Source: Isoetes taiwanensis (taxonomy: Eukaryota > Streptophyta > Lycopodiopsida > Isoetales > Isoetaceae). Taken from it: a stretch of 64,000 nucleotides of DNA. How positions within the stretch are numbered: the first letter of the stretch is position 1; every line of letters begins with the position of its first letter. A program made the position numbers and the translations under genes. The stretch is taken from NCBI GenBank assembly GCA_021234155.1, contig JAJEKV010000014.1:15970872-16034871 (forward strand), read 5' to 3'. Below the pieces are notes generated by a model. The model saw only the letters and a list, made by a program, of their open reading frames with translations, was not told where the DNA came from and did not search any database. Below are positions 24,740-35,859 of the stretch, in pieces.

Positions 24740-25265
24740 AGAATGGACATTTAGCGACGTGGGCTTGCGGCGTACGTGCGGCGTGGCGTCGCCGGAAATA
24801 ACGTGACCATGCGGCGTCAATGCGGCGTCCGCGTCGCGGAACCGTCGCATGCGACATGTGGTGCGACGTCGACAATGGCGTGGCGGATCATCACGCGAGG
24901 TGGGCGCTTTTGCGCCAGTGGACCAGCAGGTGTCACATGGTGGACGCTTGCGACGTCGCGTCGCATGCGACGTCTGACGCCACAGCCCATCTGTGGCGCG
25001 TGTGGGCTTGGGTGGGTGGACTGCAGTGTCTCGCCCGGTGGATGTTTATTTGGCGTCGCATCGGCGTCGTATATGTGACATATGTGACATATGTGTCGTA
25101 TATGACACGCCCGTCGACGTTATATATGTGGCGTATGTGACGTATATGACACGTCGATGATTATATGTGGCGTATATGACACGTCAGTATGTATATGTGA
25201 CGTATATGACACGTCAGTACGTATATGTGACGTATGTGACGTAGGTGGTCGCATGTGACGTATAT
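24740..25265. repeat. GC-rich CGTCGCATGCGACG-type palindromes and CATATGTGAC tandem repeats
   Basis: The first part is dense in GCGTCGC, GCATGCGACG and related palindromic words. From about 25060 the units become TATATGTGACGTATATGACACGTC, repeated several times. Related GCATGCGACG words recur at 41220-41600 and 61500-61860, just upstream of a TATA box. It is probably non-coding. Confidence 0.7.
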
Positions 25266-27247
25266 TTTTTATACACGAAGGTTAATGGTTTTTTAGGATT
25301 ACAAATTCAATACATGCCGATTGATAATTGCAAAGAAAAAGACTCGACGACCAACCCGCTGACTTCATTTTAAAGCGTGTTGCTGCGCATGCATCATCAC
25401 GATAGATGTGCTACGCTATAAATTGTTTATTATAAAGCGGCGTTGTTCTGTGTCAAAATCTAGTTGTTCCAAGTTTACAATCCTTGAAGGTAACTTGACA
25501 ATAGGCTTGTTGTCAATCATTGTTGCTGAGAGAAGAACAGGATAAAGCCTTAAAATTTGTGCAAGAACATAAGAAAAATCCCACACTTTTACCTTTTGTC
25601 CGTAGAAGCATTATAGTGTTTAATATGACTTGCGGTAGCTTGTACCCCATAACATGGTTTCTTTGGATCGATTCCTTATTTCATTGTTAAATCTGATTCT
25701 GTCATCATAAGGATAATACCTTAAAAATTGAAAATAACTATAGAGATCGTCAATTTGGTTTTGAATTGGAAAAACAGACCTCTCTTCTGCTCCTACATGC
25801 CAAAATCAGATCCTTTGGTGCAGTTTTTTAACGCCATGCTCAGATTGTTTTCGCTTCATGACTCATGAACTTGTTCCGTTTGAGCGCCAAGATTTTTTAT
25901 GGGTTTTTCTTGCGCATCGATTGTATGATGATCCAAGCGGATCACAACATCTGACCAAAAATCATGCGCTTTTTTAGAAATCTCTTAACCGGTCTTTTTA
26001 ATTTCTTCATTATGGCCATTTCGAGGTTGTCCTTTCAAATAACGTTTAATCATTCCCTATCTGCTTTAGATCATGCTAAAAAGTGGAGGCTGTTGCCTTC
26101 TTGGACAAGTTTGTTCATCGAAAATCAAGAGAATTGTGGAGTTGGTTGAACCAAAATATTTTAATTGGTCATCTAGCAAAATGCTTTGGGAAGAAAATAA
26201 GTGTATTCTCTCTTAACATTCATTCTAGAACTTTCTACAACATTAGAAAGACACCATCTTCGTTGTGCCCTTAAGCCCCAAACAAAACACGTGAACTTTT
26301 AGTGTGAGCATTTCGATGGATTGAGCTTCATCAGGAATAATTCTCGACTTGTAGCCGCGGGCGAATGCATTCTTATCAAGTTCGACCACCGCAAATAATC
26401 TCAAAGCAGGACGAAGATATTCGTAGTTTTTCCGATGGGGGTTGGCAAGGAGTATAGAAAATGATGCTGGCGTCATCTTTTCGAGAGAGCTTGGATTCAC
26501 GTTTGATTGAGCCATGCGTGCCACAAAAGTTCACCCTAGAGGATATTATGCTAAACACTCCACCGATATATTTACGTGGTGGATCTAGTTGGCTCTCAAG
26601 ATAGTGTAGATTGGTTTGGCATTTCATCTCGTGCTTGTGCAACCAAGTGGGCAGCTTGATTTGATAACTGATTCTGCGTTGGATTTTTTGTTTCAGCTCG
26701 TCATTCCAAAAATTCTAGGTTTAGGGCGATGGCGATTGGCGGATTCTAGGTTTAGGGATGGCATAATTACGAAACATAGCGTTAATTCTGAAACATCCCC
26801 GGCAAAAGGGATTTATTGATTATTGACTGATTGATCTGTCCATATCAATGCGGCTTCATTAGGTCTTTCTGGAAGTAATCTTATCTCTAGATGTGAAAGA
26901 GAATGGTCATTTAGCGATGTGGGTTTGCGACGTCTGAATTACCTCCATCTAGACTCTTCAGAAACCGAACTGCGGAAAAATGGTTTTTTTTGGGGGCTTT
27001 GAGAGCTTGCAAAAGCTGGAAAAACATCGTATCGGAACTATCTTTGGTTGGAATCGTGACAATGCTTGAACTTGCAACTTTACCTCCCAAGCGTCACGGA
27101 TGATTTTGTGATATATGATGGTGGAGGAATTTGCGTTTCAATTGCACAAGTTCCATATGAAGCCGACCCCATTGATGAGGATTTTGAAAAGCCGAGATAC
27201 TATGTGGCTACACCATGCAGTACAGTGCATGTGCACAGTGCAGTGCA
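25266..27247. other. No recognised gene upstream of the B3 fragment
   Basis: AT-rich sequence that should hold the 5' part of the RAV-like gene if that part is present. I found no AP2 domain and no N-terminal B3 half. GTGCA-rich words occur at 27210-27250. Confidence 0.4.
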
Positions 27248-27405
27248 GTACGTGTCTTCACAAAAGGCTGGAGCAGGTTTGTCAAGGCAAAGAATTTGCA
27301 GGTGAATGATGTGGTTTCGTTTGAGAGAGATATCCAAGGTAAAAAATTTTACATCAGCTGGCGAAGGGATCCTTCTGCTGGTGCTGGAAATTACAGTGTT
27401 GATGC
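27248..27405 (+). pseudogene. RAV-type B3 domain fragment, left of the retrotransposon
   Basis: RAV proteins are plant transcription factors with a B3 DNA-binding domain. The frame reads VFTKGWSRFVKAKNLQVNDV, then VSFERD and FYISWRRDP, the second half of a RAV-class B3 domain. It continues to NYSVDA, where the LTR begins at 27406. The coding resumes across the element at 38307 with GCNSPLQKVFRLFGVDIWY and stop, using the 5-bp duplication GATGC. The first half of B3 is not visible upstream. The gene is disrupted by the insertion unless the element is removed by splicing, which I consider unlikely. Confidence 0.8.
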
Positions 27406-29846
27406 TGTTGCCCATTTTTGGCAACATGGACCAGCATCTATGTATCAAAACCCTTGTTTCATTTTCCTTTCAGGAAAAGTTCCAGGCTATTGTGATCCCA
27501 TCAGAGTTTGGAAGACATTTGACCAAGATTGGAAGACATTGGGGATCTCCTATTATGGCCTAGTCTTTTCCTTGAGGTAAAACACTTTTCTAGACACATT
27601 CCCATTTGTTTAACATTTTCCTTTGATTTGAAGACCAGGCAAAGGCTATAGCAAGTTTATCAAGGAGGCACAAGACATTTTACCAAAGCTCAACCTTATG
27701 AAGCTTGCTTGAGTTGCATTGGTAGTTGAAGTCACACACATGAGGATGCTACCCTAGAAGTGAAATTTGCTCTTGTTCTAGCCTTGAAGTTTGGAAGACC
27801 CTTATAGAAGTTTGGAAGACCTTAGGCTTTGAGCAGACCTATCTTCACTAGGAGGTATGAATTGAGCCTTAGAAACAATTTGAGATAAGATCAAGTGCTA
27901 CAGAGGTACCCATCTCTATTTCATTCCATTCATCTTACATTCCCCTTTCCATATCCCAAGAGCCTTCAAAATTTTTCCTTCACCATTGTTTCCACTTTTG
28001 AGACCTTTTCTCCTCATTCCATTACTTATTTTTTATTGATCCCACCTTCATTTGAGAATTGTCCCCTAGTGATCTTGAAAAACTTCAAAGGCAAGAAAAC
28101 TCTTTTTTCATCCTCATTTCATCTTCCTAAACCCTAGTATAGCCTATTTACACCTTTTCCCCATCTTTTTCCCATGACTTTTCACCATCCCTATGTTGCA
28201 ATATTCATTGACCATGGGTCAAAGGGACAAAAATTCAAATGTTTCAGTTTGACCTAAAAACCCTCTAGATGGAAAGCTTGGCAAAAAAGAGCTAACTTGG
28301 TCTTTTTAAATTCGAAAAAAACCCTTGGGAAGACCTTCAAAATTGGATTCTTGGGATGCGTGCCAAAAAAAATAAAAAACCTATTCTAGCCAATCTACCC
28401 TATCTATTTCTGCATAGTTCCAAGTCACCCCCCCCAATTTTTCCACGTGGCAGCAGGGGGGGCGGCGACTGGCTGGTTGTCCCCCTCTGCGTGGCACGCA
28501 AAAGTTAATAGTGGGGTCAACTTTGTTCCTTATATACAGGAGCTTCCAGACTAGTCTTTGCCTGTGGGATATATCACAATTGAAAATTTTCGACGAACCC
28601 TAGAAAATAAGGGAAGCTGCTAAATCCGGCCAATTTGTGCCTAGATCCGATTGAAGCCCGCCAATTTTCGCCCGAAATTAGCTCCTAAACCTTTTCCGAA
28701 ACCAGGGGATCCTTTGTGGCACTTGATTCGATAGAAATTGCTCAATTTGGGCCTCAAATCACTCAACCGAGCTAGCTTCTGGGAAGAGCAGTTCTTAAGC
28801 CAAAAAAACAGATCAAATCAATACGTCCCCTCAGAGATAGACCTCTGTGATCTTGGCGCTTTTTGATATTCTGATATTATCTTGCTCCGCTCCATTTGGA
28901 TTTTGCTCTGCTCTGTTCGGGATTGAAGATCTGTCCCGGTGTGACTTGTTCGACAATTGAGGCATTTCAACTACAACTCAAAAAATCATTTCATTCGGCT
29001 TCCTTGGGGGTTCTGAGATTCGCTAGATGCTCAGACAGACCTGAATTTTGCTTTCAAATACTATTATATGTTTGAATTTGGTAATGCCTCGCTGACACTA
29101 TCAAATTTCTTGTGTTACAGTTCCATAATGCATAGTCTTTGCCTGGAAAGTTATTGTCACCATTGTATATTCATCTTTTTTAATCCTGCATTGTGCTTTT
29201 AAGGCTAAAAACAAAAAACAAAACCCAAAATATTTATCTCAAGTTATATTCTTTTCAGATAGTTGCATTTCATCTTCATAAAAACCTTAGAAACCTACAC
29301 ATTCAGAGAAAACACATAAAAAGACTTTTTCCATTACTGTCACAAAGTTTGTTCTTTGCTTGAGGCCTCGGCTACTTACAGAGAAACTAAAACTCTTTTT
29401 TTGCTATTTAAACCCTATGCACATGATCTAGGGGCTATTTTGAAGCTGCTGTCAGATCCCAACTCAAAATTCCTTATCAAACTCCATCTGCAAATTTTGG
29501 CTCTGTTTTGGCCTTTGGCCAACTTTTTGACCGACTTTGACCTAGGTTTTCTCAACCTTCCCTATTCAAATCAAGTCAAATCTTCACCATCAGTTTCGAT
29601 GCCTTGTTGATCATCTATACCACCAATCACACCTCAAAAATCTCACAAGGTGTGTCTGCAAGGCCAATTTTTGCTCGATTTTTTTTCGGCCGGGGACTCT
29701 AGTGATTTTGAAAAACCCAGTATCCCAAAATGACTTTTCTCGCTTCATATGTTAAGGATTGATCACCCCGAGTGATCCGGAGGTCCCTAACCATTTTGTT
29801 TGAGCTTCCTTGAGGTTAGACTAAAATTCCAGGTTTTAGCCTAACA
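27406..29846 (+). repeat. 5' LTR of element 4
   Basis: Starts TGTTGCCCATTTTTGGCAACA, itself a small palindrome, and ends TTTTAGCCTAACA. It matches 35860-38306 and 57886-60333 over the whole length. An 80-codon open frame inside it (27895-28137) is repeated in all copies and is not a gene. Confidence 0.92.
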
Positions 29847-29849
29847 TTT

Positions 29850-29867
29850 TGGAGGTCCTACCGAGAT
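29850..29867 (+). other. Primer-binding site of element 4
   Basis: TGGAGGTCCTACCGAGAT begins three bases after the 5' LTR. It starts with the required TGG and would pair with a tRNA ending ATCTCGGTAGGACCTCCA. This looks like a glutamine tRNA, but I have not verified the tRNA. Confidence 0.7.
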
Positions 29868-29889
29868 TCTCGCCTGGAAGTTGAACTCC

Positions 29890-31149
29890 ATGGCACCAAG
29901 AAAACTTGCTGAGTCTGCTGAGCCTGCTGAACCACCTGAGGTGACAGGTCAACCAGATTTGGTGGGGGTAAGCATGAAAGTGGCTACCAGATCCACAACA
30001 AATGTTGCAAATGTTTCCACTCTGCCTATTCCTCCTCAAGCTCCTTATCTTTTTGAGCTTCGCACTGCATTTCCCCCCTTGTTATGATTCTTCCATGAAT
30101 GCTAACCATTTCTTGAAGACTTTTGAAGAATATTATGAGGAGCATGGAAAGAAGAAAGGTACCAGGTTTGCTGAATTTACCAAATGCATGAAAGGTGATG
30201 AAGCCAGGTCCTGGTTGGATTTTGAACTGTCAATAGGTACTAAGTGGGATGAATTGGAACAAAGATTTCTGTCAAGGTTTGGTAAGACTACTTCACCCCA
30301 GGATCTTGTTTTTGAGCTCAATTCCTTTTCTATTAAATCTGGTGAAAGTGTGAAACAGTATGTGGAAAGATTTAACTCCTATTTGCTGGTATGTAATAGG
30401 AATCATGTTTCCCACCCAACTTTGCATCTAGTTGCTTCCTTTATCAGAGGTTTGATGTCCAGACCTAAGATCTATAGGAAGCTATTAAAACTTCAAAAGT
30501 TTGGTGAGTTAGATTCTATCCATAAGACATTTGTAAAAAATTTGTAGATTTAGTAGAAATGCTAAGCTATTTGCCTGATGAAGAAGTCAGAGATCCATTC
30601 TACCCTCCTCATCATGATACTGAGCAGGAGTTACATTATACTAATGCTGCCCCTGTGTATGCAGTTCAGAAAGAAAAGAAGAAGCCAAAAGCTGAAGAGT
30701 TAGACCCTCAGGTTTCAGAAATGAAATCTGAGATAAGTAAGGTATCTGAAGCTCTTTTAGAAGTTACCAAACAACTTATGGAGTTAAAAAATGGTAATAA
30801 TGCTCTTTCTTCTAGCTCTACCATACCTGAATGCACAAACTGTGGTAAGCCCTACCATAGGGCTGAAAATTGCTTTGCAAGGTCTTGTCCTAAATGCCAC
30901 AAAAGGGGCCATTTTGGTAGAGAATGTCCTGTTTGTTCTTTTTGTAAAGAGATAGGCCATGAGGAGAAATTCTGCAGTGTCAAGAATTACCTTGCAAAGC
31001 AAGAAAAAGGTAAACAGGTGTCAAATGTTAGTTTTATCGAGACTTGTGCAGAAGAGCAAGAAGAACAAGATGTTATGGTTGTGCAAACACGTGCTAGGCT
31101 TCAGTCAGGTACCTCTGCAAGTTACATTTCCACCAATTCTGACTCCTAA
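29890..31149 (+). CDS. gag: gag of element 4 with three CCHC zinc knuckles
   Basis: Gag forms the particle and binds RNA. It starts MAPRKLAESAEPAEPPE. The frame shifts near 30080 and continues through the retrotransposon gag domain (FAEFTKCMKGDEARSWLDF, then FLSRFGK and SVKQYVERFN). A stop near 30545 is followed by EMLSYLPDEEVRDPFYP. The nucleocapsid part has three knuckles: CTNCGKPYHRAENC, CPKCHKRGHFGREC and CSFCKEIGHEEKFC (about 30830-30980). Three knuckles are more than the single one of most chromoviruses. The breaks may be consensus errors. Confidence 0.88.
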
Positions 31150-31239
31150 GGTAACATTTCAGCCAAATCCCCAAAATATAGCTCCTCCCCTGCTCAAAGG
31201 TATAAGCGTAAAAGATTCGAGAAGCTTGATGAATTTGAA

Positions 31240-31527
31240 TTGCTTATGAAAAACTCCAAGGTTACTGTAGACTTACTAACTCTATTAAGGATTGCACCAT
31301 CATACAGGGAAAAGTTTATTAAGAATACCCAAAATGTTGAAGAAATTGCTGCAGAAACTTGCAATAACATTTCTGTAGCCTTACCTGAGCACACTGAAGA
31401 TCCAGGTGCTTTTACTTGTAGTGCTACTATAGGTACTTCCCATTTAGATAAGGTCTTCTTTGGATGGAGGTTTTCTCTCAATGTCATGCCTTATCATGTT
31501 ATGAAAACACTTGAATCTCAAAGTTGA
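31240..31527 (+). CDS. Aspartic protease region of element 4
   Basis: The frame contains FTCSATIGTSHLDKV and then SLNVMPYHVMKTL, typical of Tat-type proteases, where the catalytic D-G-G precedes SLNVMP. GATGGAGGT (Asp-Gly-Gly) is present at about 31459-31467 but in another frame, so one base is wrong or lost here. It processes Gag-Pol in the particle. Confidence 0.7.
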   Translation: MLMKNSKVTVDLLTLLRIAPSYREKFIKNTQNVEEIAAETCNNISVALPEHTEDPGAFTCSATIGTSHLDKVFFGWRFSLNVMPYHVMKTLESQS

Positions 31528-31722
31528 AGACAATACTTCTATTGTTCTAAAATCATTTTCCAATGCTAAGGTAGTGCCAAAAGGAGTGGTAAGGAATGTA
31601 ATGCATTATCTGAGGAGGAATTATTGTTTTAGCTACATTTGTGGTAGTTGATTTTGAGAATGTTAACCATGCTAACATCTATGATTTATTCTTTGGGAAG
31701 AAGGTGGATGAAAACTTGATGG

Positions 31723-32829
31723 ATGCTAGGCTGTATATGGTCCGAAGGCATTTGTACTATTTCAAATGGAGCAACTTCCATTAAATTGGTAAACAAAACT
31801 GACCCCTCTGCTAATATTAGGTTCATAGATGTGGATATGCGGGCAGAAGAAGAGCTAGGAGTTTCTGGTTTAGGTCTAGATGTTGATATGAATGCAGAAG
31901 TTATCAACTTTGCTCATGTAGAGTTCCCTGATCCAAAAGAAAACAAGGCCTACCTTTGGTTTGATGGAGGTATGTCTAAAAAATTAGGGATTGCTTCTTC
32001 TGCTGCTATTCTGAAGGATGCAGATCTTAAGCTGATGACTAAGATAGGGAGAATTCATCCTAATATTTCTTCTAATGCAGCAGAGTATAGGGCCCTCATT
32101 GCAGGCCTACAGGAAGCAAGGTTCATGAATATTTCCCATATTGTTATCTATGGAGACTCACAACTTGTTTGCAAACAGATTTTGGGAGAATACCAAACAA
32201 AACATCAAGACATGGAGGATCTGAACACACAAGCTCGAGAATTGCTAACCTTTTTTGATCATTGGGAAATTTATCATATTCCAAGGTCTAAAAACTTTGA
32301 GGCTGATTCTTTGTGCAGGAAAACACTCTTAGAGCATCTCTCTGAGGGAGCTATCGAGGAAGATGTCCTAGATGAAGATGAACTCTCTCAATTTCATCCT
32401 ATTTTGACCATCAACCTAGCACAAGAGGAATCACACAAAGAACTTGAAGTGCATAAGGGAGGTATGTCCAGGACTTTGCAAATGGGAGATCTATATGATG
32501 AAGATTGCAAAGGTAAAATGATTAAGTATTTTGAAGATTGGGTGGATGTTTTTGCTTGGGAATATTCAGAATTAAAAGGGGTTGATAGGAGCATCTGTGA
32601 GTTTGAGATAAAAGTTCGTGAAGATACTAAACTGTCATGCGAGAGATTGAGAAGAATTAATTCCTCACTTTTAGATCTTATCAAGCAGGAATTATTCAAA
32701 ATGCAAGAGTCAGGTTTGATAGTTGACATTGTGAATCCTTCTTGGGTTTCTTGTATTGTTCCAGTTCTAAAAAAGAATGGTTCTTTAAGAATATGTGTGG
32801 ATTATAGAGATCTAAATAAAGCTTGTTAA
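31723..32829 (+). CDS. pol: Pol of element 4: additional RNase H followed by the RT N-terminus
   Basis: Residues 77-205 form an RNase H fold with the four acids in place: D81 (LWFDGG), E121 (NAAEYRAL), D145 (IYGDSQ) and D195 (NFEADSL). This is the kind acquired by Tat elements, and it stands before RT. After an acidic linker comes RT: LSCERLRRINSSLLDLIKQE, NPSWVSCIVPVLKKNGS and RICVDYRDLNKA at the end. The next bases read CTTGTTAAAG where the second copy has CTACTGTTAAAG, so the stop at 32829 is probably false. The start near 31723 is not certain; the polyprotein probably runs on from the protease. Confidence 0.88.
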   Translation: MLGCIWSEGICTISNGATSIKLVNKTDPSANIRFIDVDMRAEEELGVSGLGLDVDMNAEVINFAHVEFPDPKENKAYLWFDGGMSKKLGIASSAAILKDADLKLMTKIGRIHPNISSNAAEYRALIAGLQEARFMNISHIVIYGDSQLVCKQILGEYQTKHQDMEDLNTQARELLTFFDHWEIYHIPRSKNFEADSLCRKTLLEHLSEGAIEEDVLDEDELSQFHPILTINLAQEESHKELEVHKGGMSRTLQMGDLYDEDCKGKMIKYFEDWVDVFAWEYSELKGVDRSICEFEIKVREDTKLSCERLRRINSSLLDLIKQELFKMQESGLIVDIVNPSWVSCIVPVLKKNGSLRICVDYRDLNKAC

Positions 32830-33720
32830 AGATTGTTACCCTTTGCCTTTTTGGAAGAAATCCTTTATGCATGGTGGCAAGTCTATGTACTCATTCTTGG
32901 ATGGTTTTTTGGTTTTAATCAGATTAGCATCAAAAGGAAGATCAGCCAAAGACATCCTTCATTACTCCATGGGGAACTTATGCAATGAAAAGGATGCCTT
33001 TTGGCTTAATGAATGCCCCTGCTACATTTCAGAGAGCTATGGATACTGTCTTTGCAAACATGACTCCTGAGCAATTCAGAGTTTATCTTGATGATTTGTG
33101 CTTAGGTACTGATACAAGTGATCATATTTCAGAGCTAACAAGGATATTTACATTGTGCAGACAGACTGGAGTTAACCTAAACCCAAAGAAGTGCATCTTT
33201 TTGGCATCCAAAGGCCAGCTCTTAGGCCATGAGGTTTCTGCTAAAGGCCTCCAAGTAGCTGAAGAGAAGATCATAGCTTTAAAAAAGCTTCAAACACCCA
33301 GGACAATTAAAGAAGTCAAGGGATTTATGGGAATGACCTCTTTCTTAAGGGTGTATGTGCCTAATTTCTCTCACCTTATTAGTCCTATCTCTAAATTGAC
33401 TAGAGTAGGCCAAGTTAGTAAAAGAGAAAGTAAATATAGGCCTGTTGTTTGGACTGATGAGTGTGAAAAAGCTTTTTTGCAGATCATAGAGGCTATTTGC
33501 CATTCTACACTTCTAAAAACTCCAGACCTTTCATTACCATTTAAAGTTTATATAACTATTACTAGAAGGGCTGCTGGAGTTGCCATTTTTTTTGGGATAG
33601 GCACCCTATTGCTTTTGCAAGCAAACAATGGTCTCAAACTGAAGAGAAGTATGCTAAGATAGAAAGGAGTCTTTTGCTGCTCTCATTTTTTTAATAGAGA
33701 GACAGGGACATCTTTTACAA
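32830..33720 (+). CDS. pol: RT core and degenerate RNase H of element 4
   Basis: RT continues with MKRMPFGLMNAPATFQRAMD and VYLDDL (YxDD box), LNPKKC, the GHEVS palm end, then the connection region. The RNase H that follows (about 33530-33720) has lost the first catalytic Asp: VYITITRRAAGVAI stands where DAS-GAV is expected. The canonical Asp of the DHK box is also gone. That fits a tether role once the extra RNase H upstream took over. Frame breaks at 32830-32985, 33590 and 33665 fall at CAG/CTG sites. Confidence 0.88.
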
Positions 33721-33741
33721 AAATCCCAAGCCACTATCTAT

Positions 33742-35184
33742 ATGCAACAGAACCCCATGCCTTTTTTGTATGGTAAGAAATTAGAAAAACCTAAGCTTCA
33801 TAGGTGGGCTTGTAGGCTTCAATCTTATGATTTAAAGGTAAAGGTTATTCATGTATTGAACAATCCGAGTTTATACTTGCCTGCTGCCTACTTTGAACAT
33901 GAGGAGGTTGTACAAGAAGAAGAAATGACTAACCTTGTTGTAAATGAGCAGGACTTGTCAACTATACAAGCTCAAGGTTGGCAACAACCTATTAGGAGGT
34001 TCCTTCAGTATCAAGAGATACCTTCTGAATTTTCAAAAAGCCAAGCTTACAAGTTTAAGTTAAAATGTTTGACTTACTCCTTGGTTGGTGACATTTTGTG
34101 CAAGGTAAATAGGGATGGTGTACTCTTAAGATGTGTTGATGAAGATGAAGCTGCCACGGTACTTGCTTTGAAAATCACAAAGGTGTTTGTGGTGGTCATT
34201 TTGCAGCAGACACAACTGCCAAGAAAATATTGAGGTCTGGTTACTTTTGGCCTCATTTATTTAAAGATTGTTATGATATTATAAAGACTTGTCATCAATG
34301 CCAGATCTTTGGCAAGAGAATCTTGCATCCTGCTCCTCTTTACGAGAATTGTCTCCCTGGTCCATTTCAAGTTTGGGGATTGGACTATGTTGGCCCTATC
34401 AATCCCCCATCCTTAGCCCAAAGCATGAATACATTGTTGTGGCTCTGGATCACATTCACTAAGTGGTCGAAGCAAGCACCTTTAAGGAAAGCAAATGCCC
34501 ATACTACGCTAGATTTTTGCATGAGAATATTTGCTCTAGGTTTGGCATTCCTTTTAAAATTTTGGTGATAGAGGCTCTACTTTTATTAATGAGGTTATTA
34601 ATTTCCTTGTTTCAAGCCTCAAGATCAAGCATCTAAAAAGCTCAGCCTATTATCCTCAAGGAAATGGCCAAGCTGAGTCTACTAACAAAGTGCTTAAGGG
34701 TATTTTGCAGAAAACAGTTTGCCAAAACCAAAGGGATTGGCACTTGAAATTATATGATGCCCTTTGGGCTCATAGAATTACTTCTAAAGCGACTAGTAAT
34801 GCCTCACCTTCAGGTTTAGTATATGGAGTAGAGGTCATTTATTCGGTCGAGTTAGAGATACCTTCTTTAAGGATGGCACTCAAGCTTGAGTTGGAGTTTT
34901 CTGAAGCCTTGAAGCACAGGTATGAAGTTCTGTTAAAATTAGATGAAGAAAGGTTTGTTGCAGAGAATTACAACTTGCTGAAGAAGGCTAAGAGTGCAGC
35001 AGCTTTCAAGGCTGCTCACAAACTACAAGACAAGTTTGCACCTATGGAATTAGTTTTAAAGTGGAATGCTGCAGGTGAAGGAAAGCTTTCAAAGTTTGAA
35101 AATCCCTGGGAAGGCCCCTATCAGATTTTAGGAGATCTTTGGTTTGCTCATCTTATAGGTTGGCAGATCTTGGTACAGGATTAG
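33742..35184 (+). CDS. Integrase of element 4
   Basis: The linker is followed by an HHCC finger (GGHFAADTTAKK region, then CHQCQIFGKR). The D-D-E core is GLDYVGP (near 34380), the D of the DRGSTF block (near 34570, frame broken) and QAESTNK (near 34672). The C-terminal part has FAPMELVLKWNAAGEGKLS and NPWEGPYQI. No chromodomain follows. The breaks at about 34165, 34430 and 34565 are mostly intact in the copy at 56.2-57.3 kb. Confidence 0.88.
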
Positions 35185-35859
35185 AGTTGCCAAATCCCAT
35201 TAATATTCAACATCTTAAAAGATATTGGCCTCAGCATGCCTGCTTGAGCCTCTTCACTTCTATATAAGCATTTGTTCTAGCTTAGAATAGGTTAGTTTAT
35301 AATTTCAAAGTTGAGGTTTTAATAGTTCTTTTGATTAGCATATTTCCTTTGAGGTTTAATATTGTGTTTTCTGTTTAGCTGCAGGAATGTGGCCACAAGG
35401 GATAAAGACTTTGGTTATTACCTATTAATGAGTTCTATGTTGTCATGACAGGGCCATTTGTCAAAACATTTCATCTGCCTTTCAAACTGGCTTATTCTTC
35501 ATAAGACCTTGCTTCTCCATTGGAGTTCTAGAGTGCTATCCATATATAATTTTCCACATCTCGCTTAGCACTCATGCTAACTTTGATTTACTGTCATATG
35601 CAGGTTCATTCTTTTCTCTTCCATTTCCATCTGCCTATAAGTTGCCCTACATACCATTTCAGCCTTCTATTCTTTTATTCTTATCCCCTACAATGCTCTG
35701 CACCACATTTCCATCATAGCAGAGTTCATCTCATACTCATTACCACTCTCTTTCATCATTCTACATCACTCTGTCACTTGCACCCGGCATCGAAGATCCT
35801 CAGTCTAAATTTACATTTGTTAGGCTGAGGGGACCAGCCTATTCTTTCCTTTGAGGAGA
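35185..35859 (+). other. 3' untranslated region and polypurine tract of element 4
   Basis: It lies between the integrase and the 3' LTR, with no recognised ORF. It ends with TTCCTTTGAGGAGA immediately before TGTTGCCC. GAGGAGA (35853-35859) is the likely polypurine tract. A copy is at 57294-57885. Confidence 0.7.

Noticed and set aside
27895-28137. An 80-codon frame present identically at 27895, 36349 and 58375
   Set aside because: It lies inside the LTR of element 4 and is conserved only because the LTR copies are recent.
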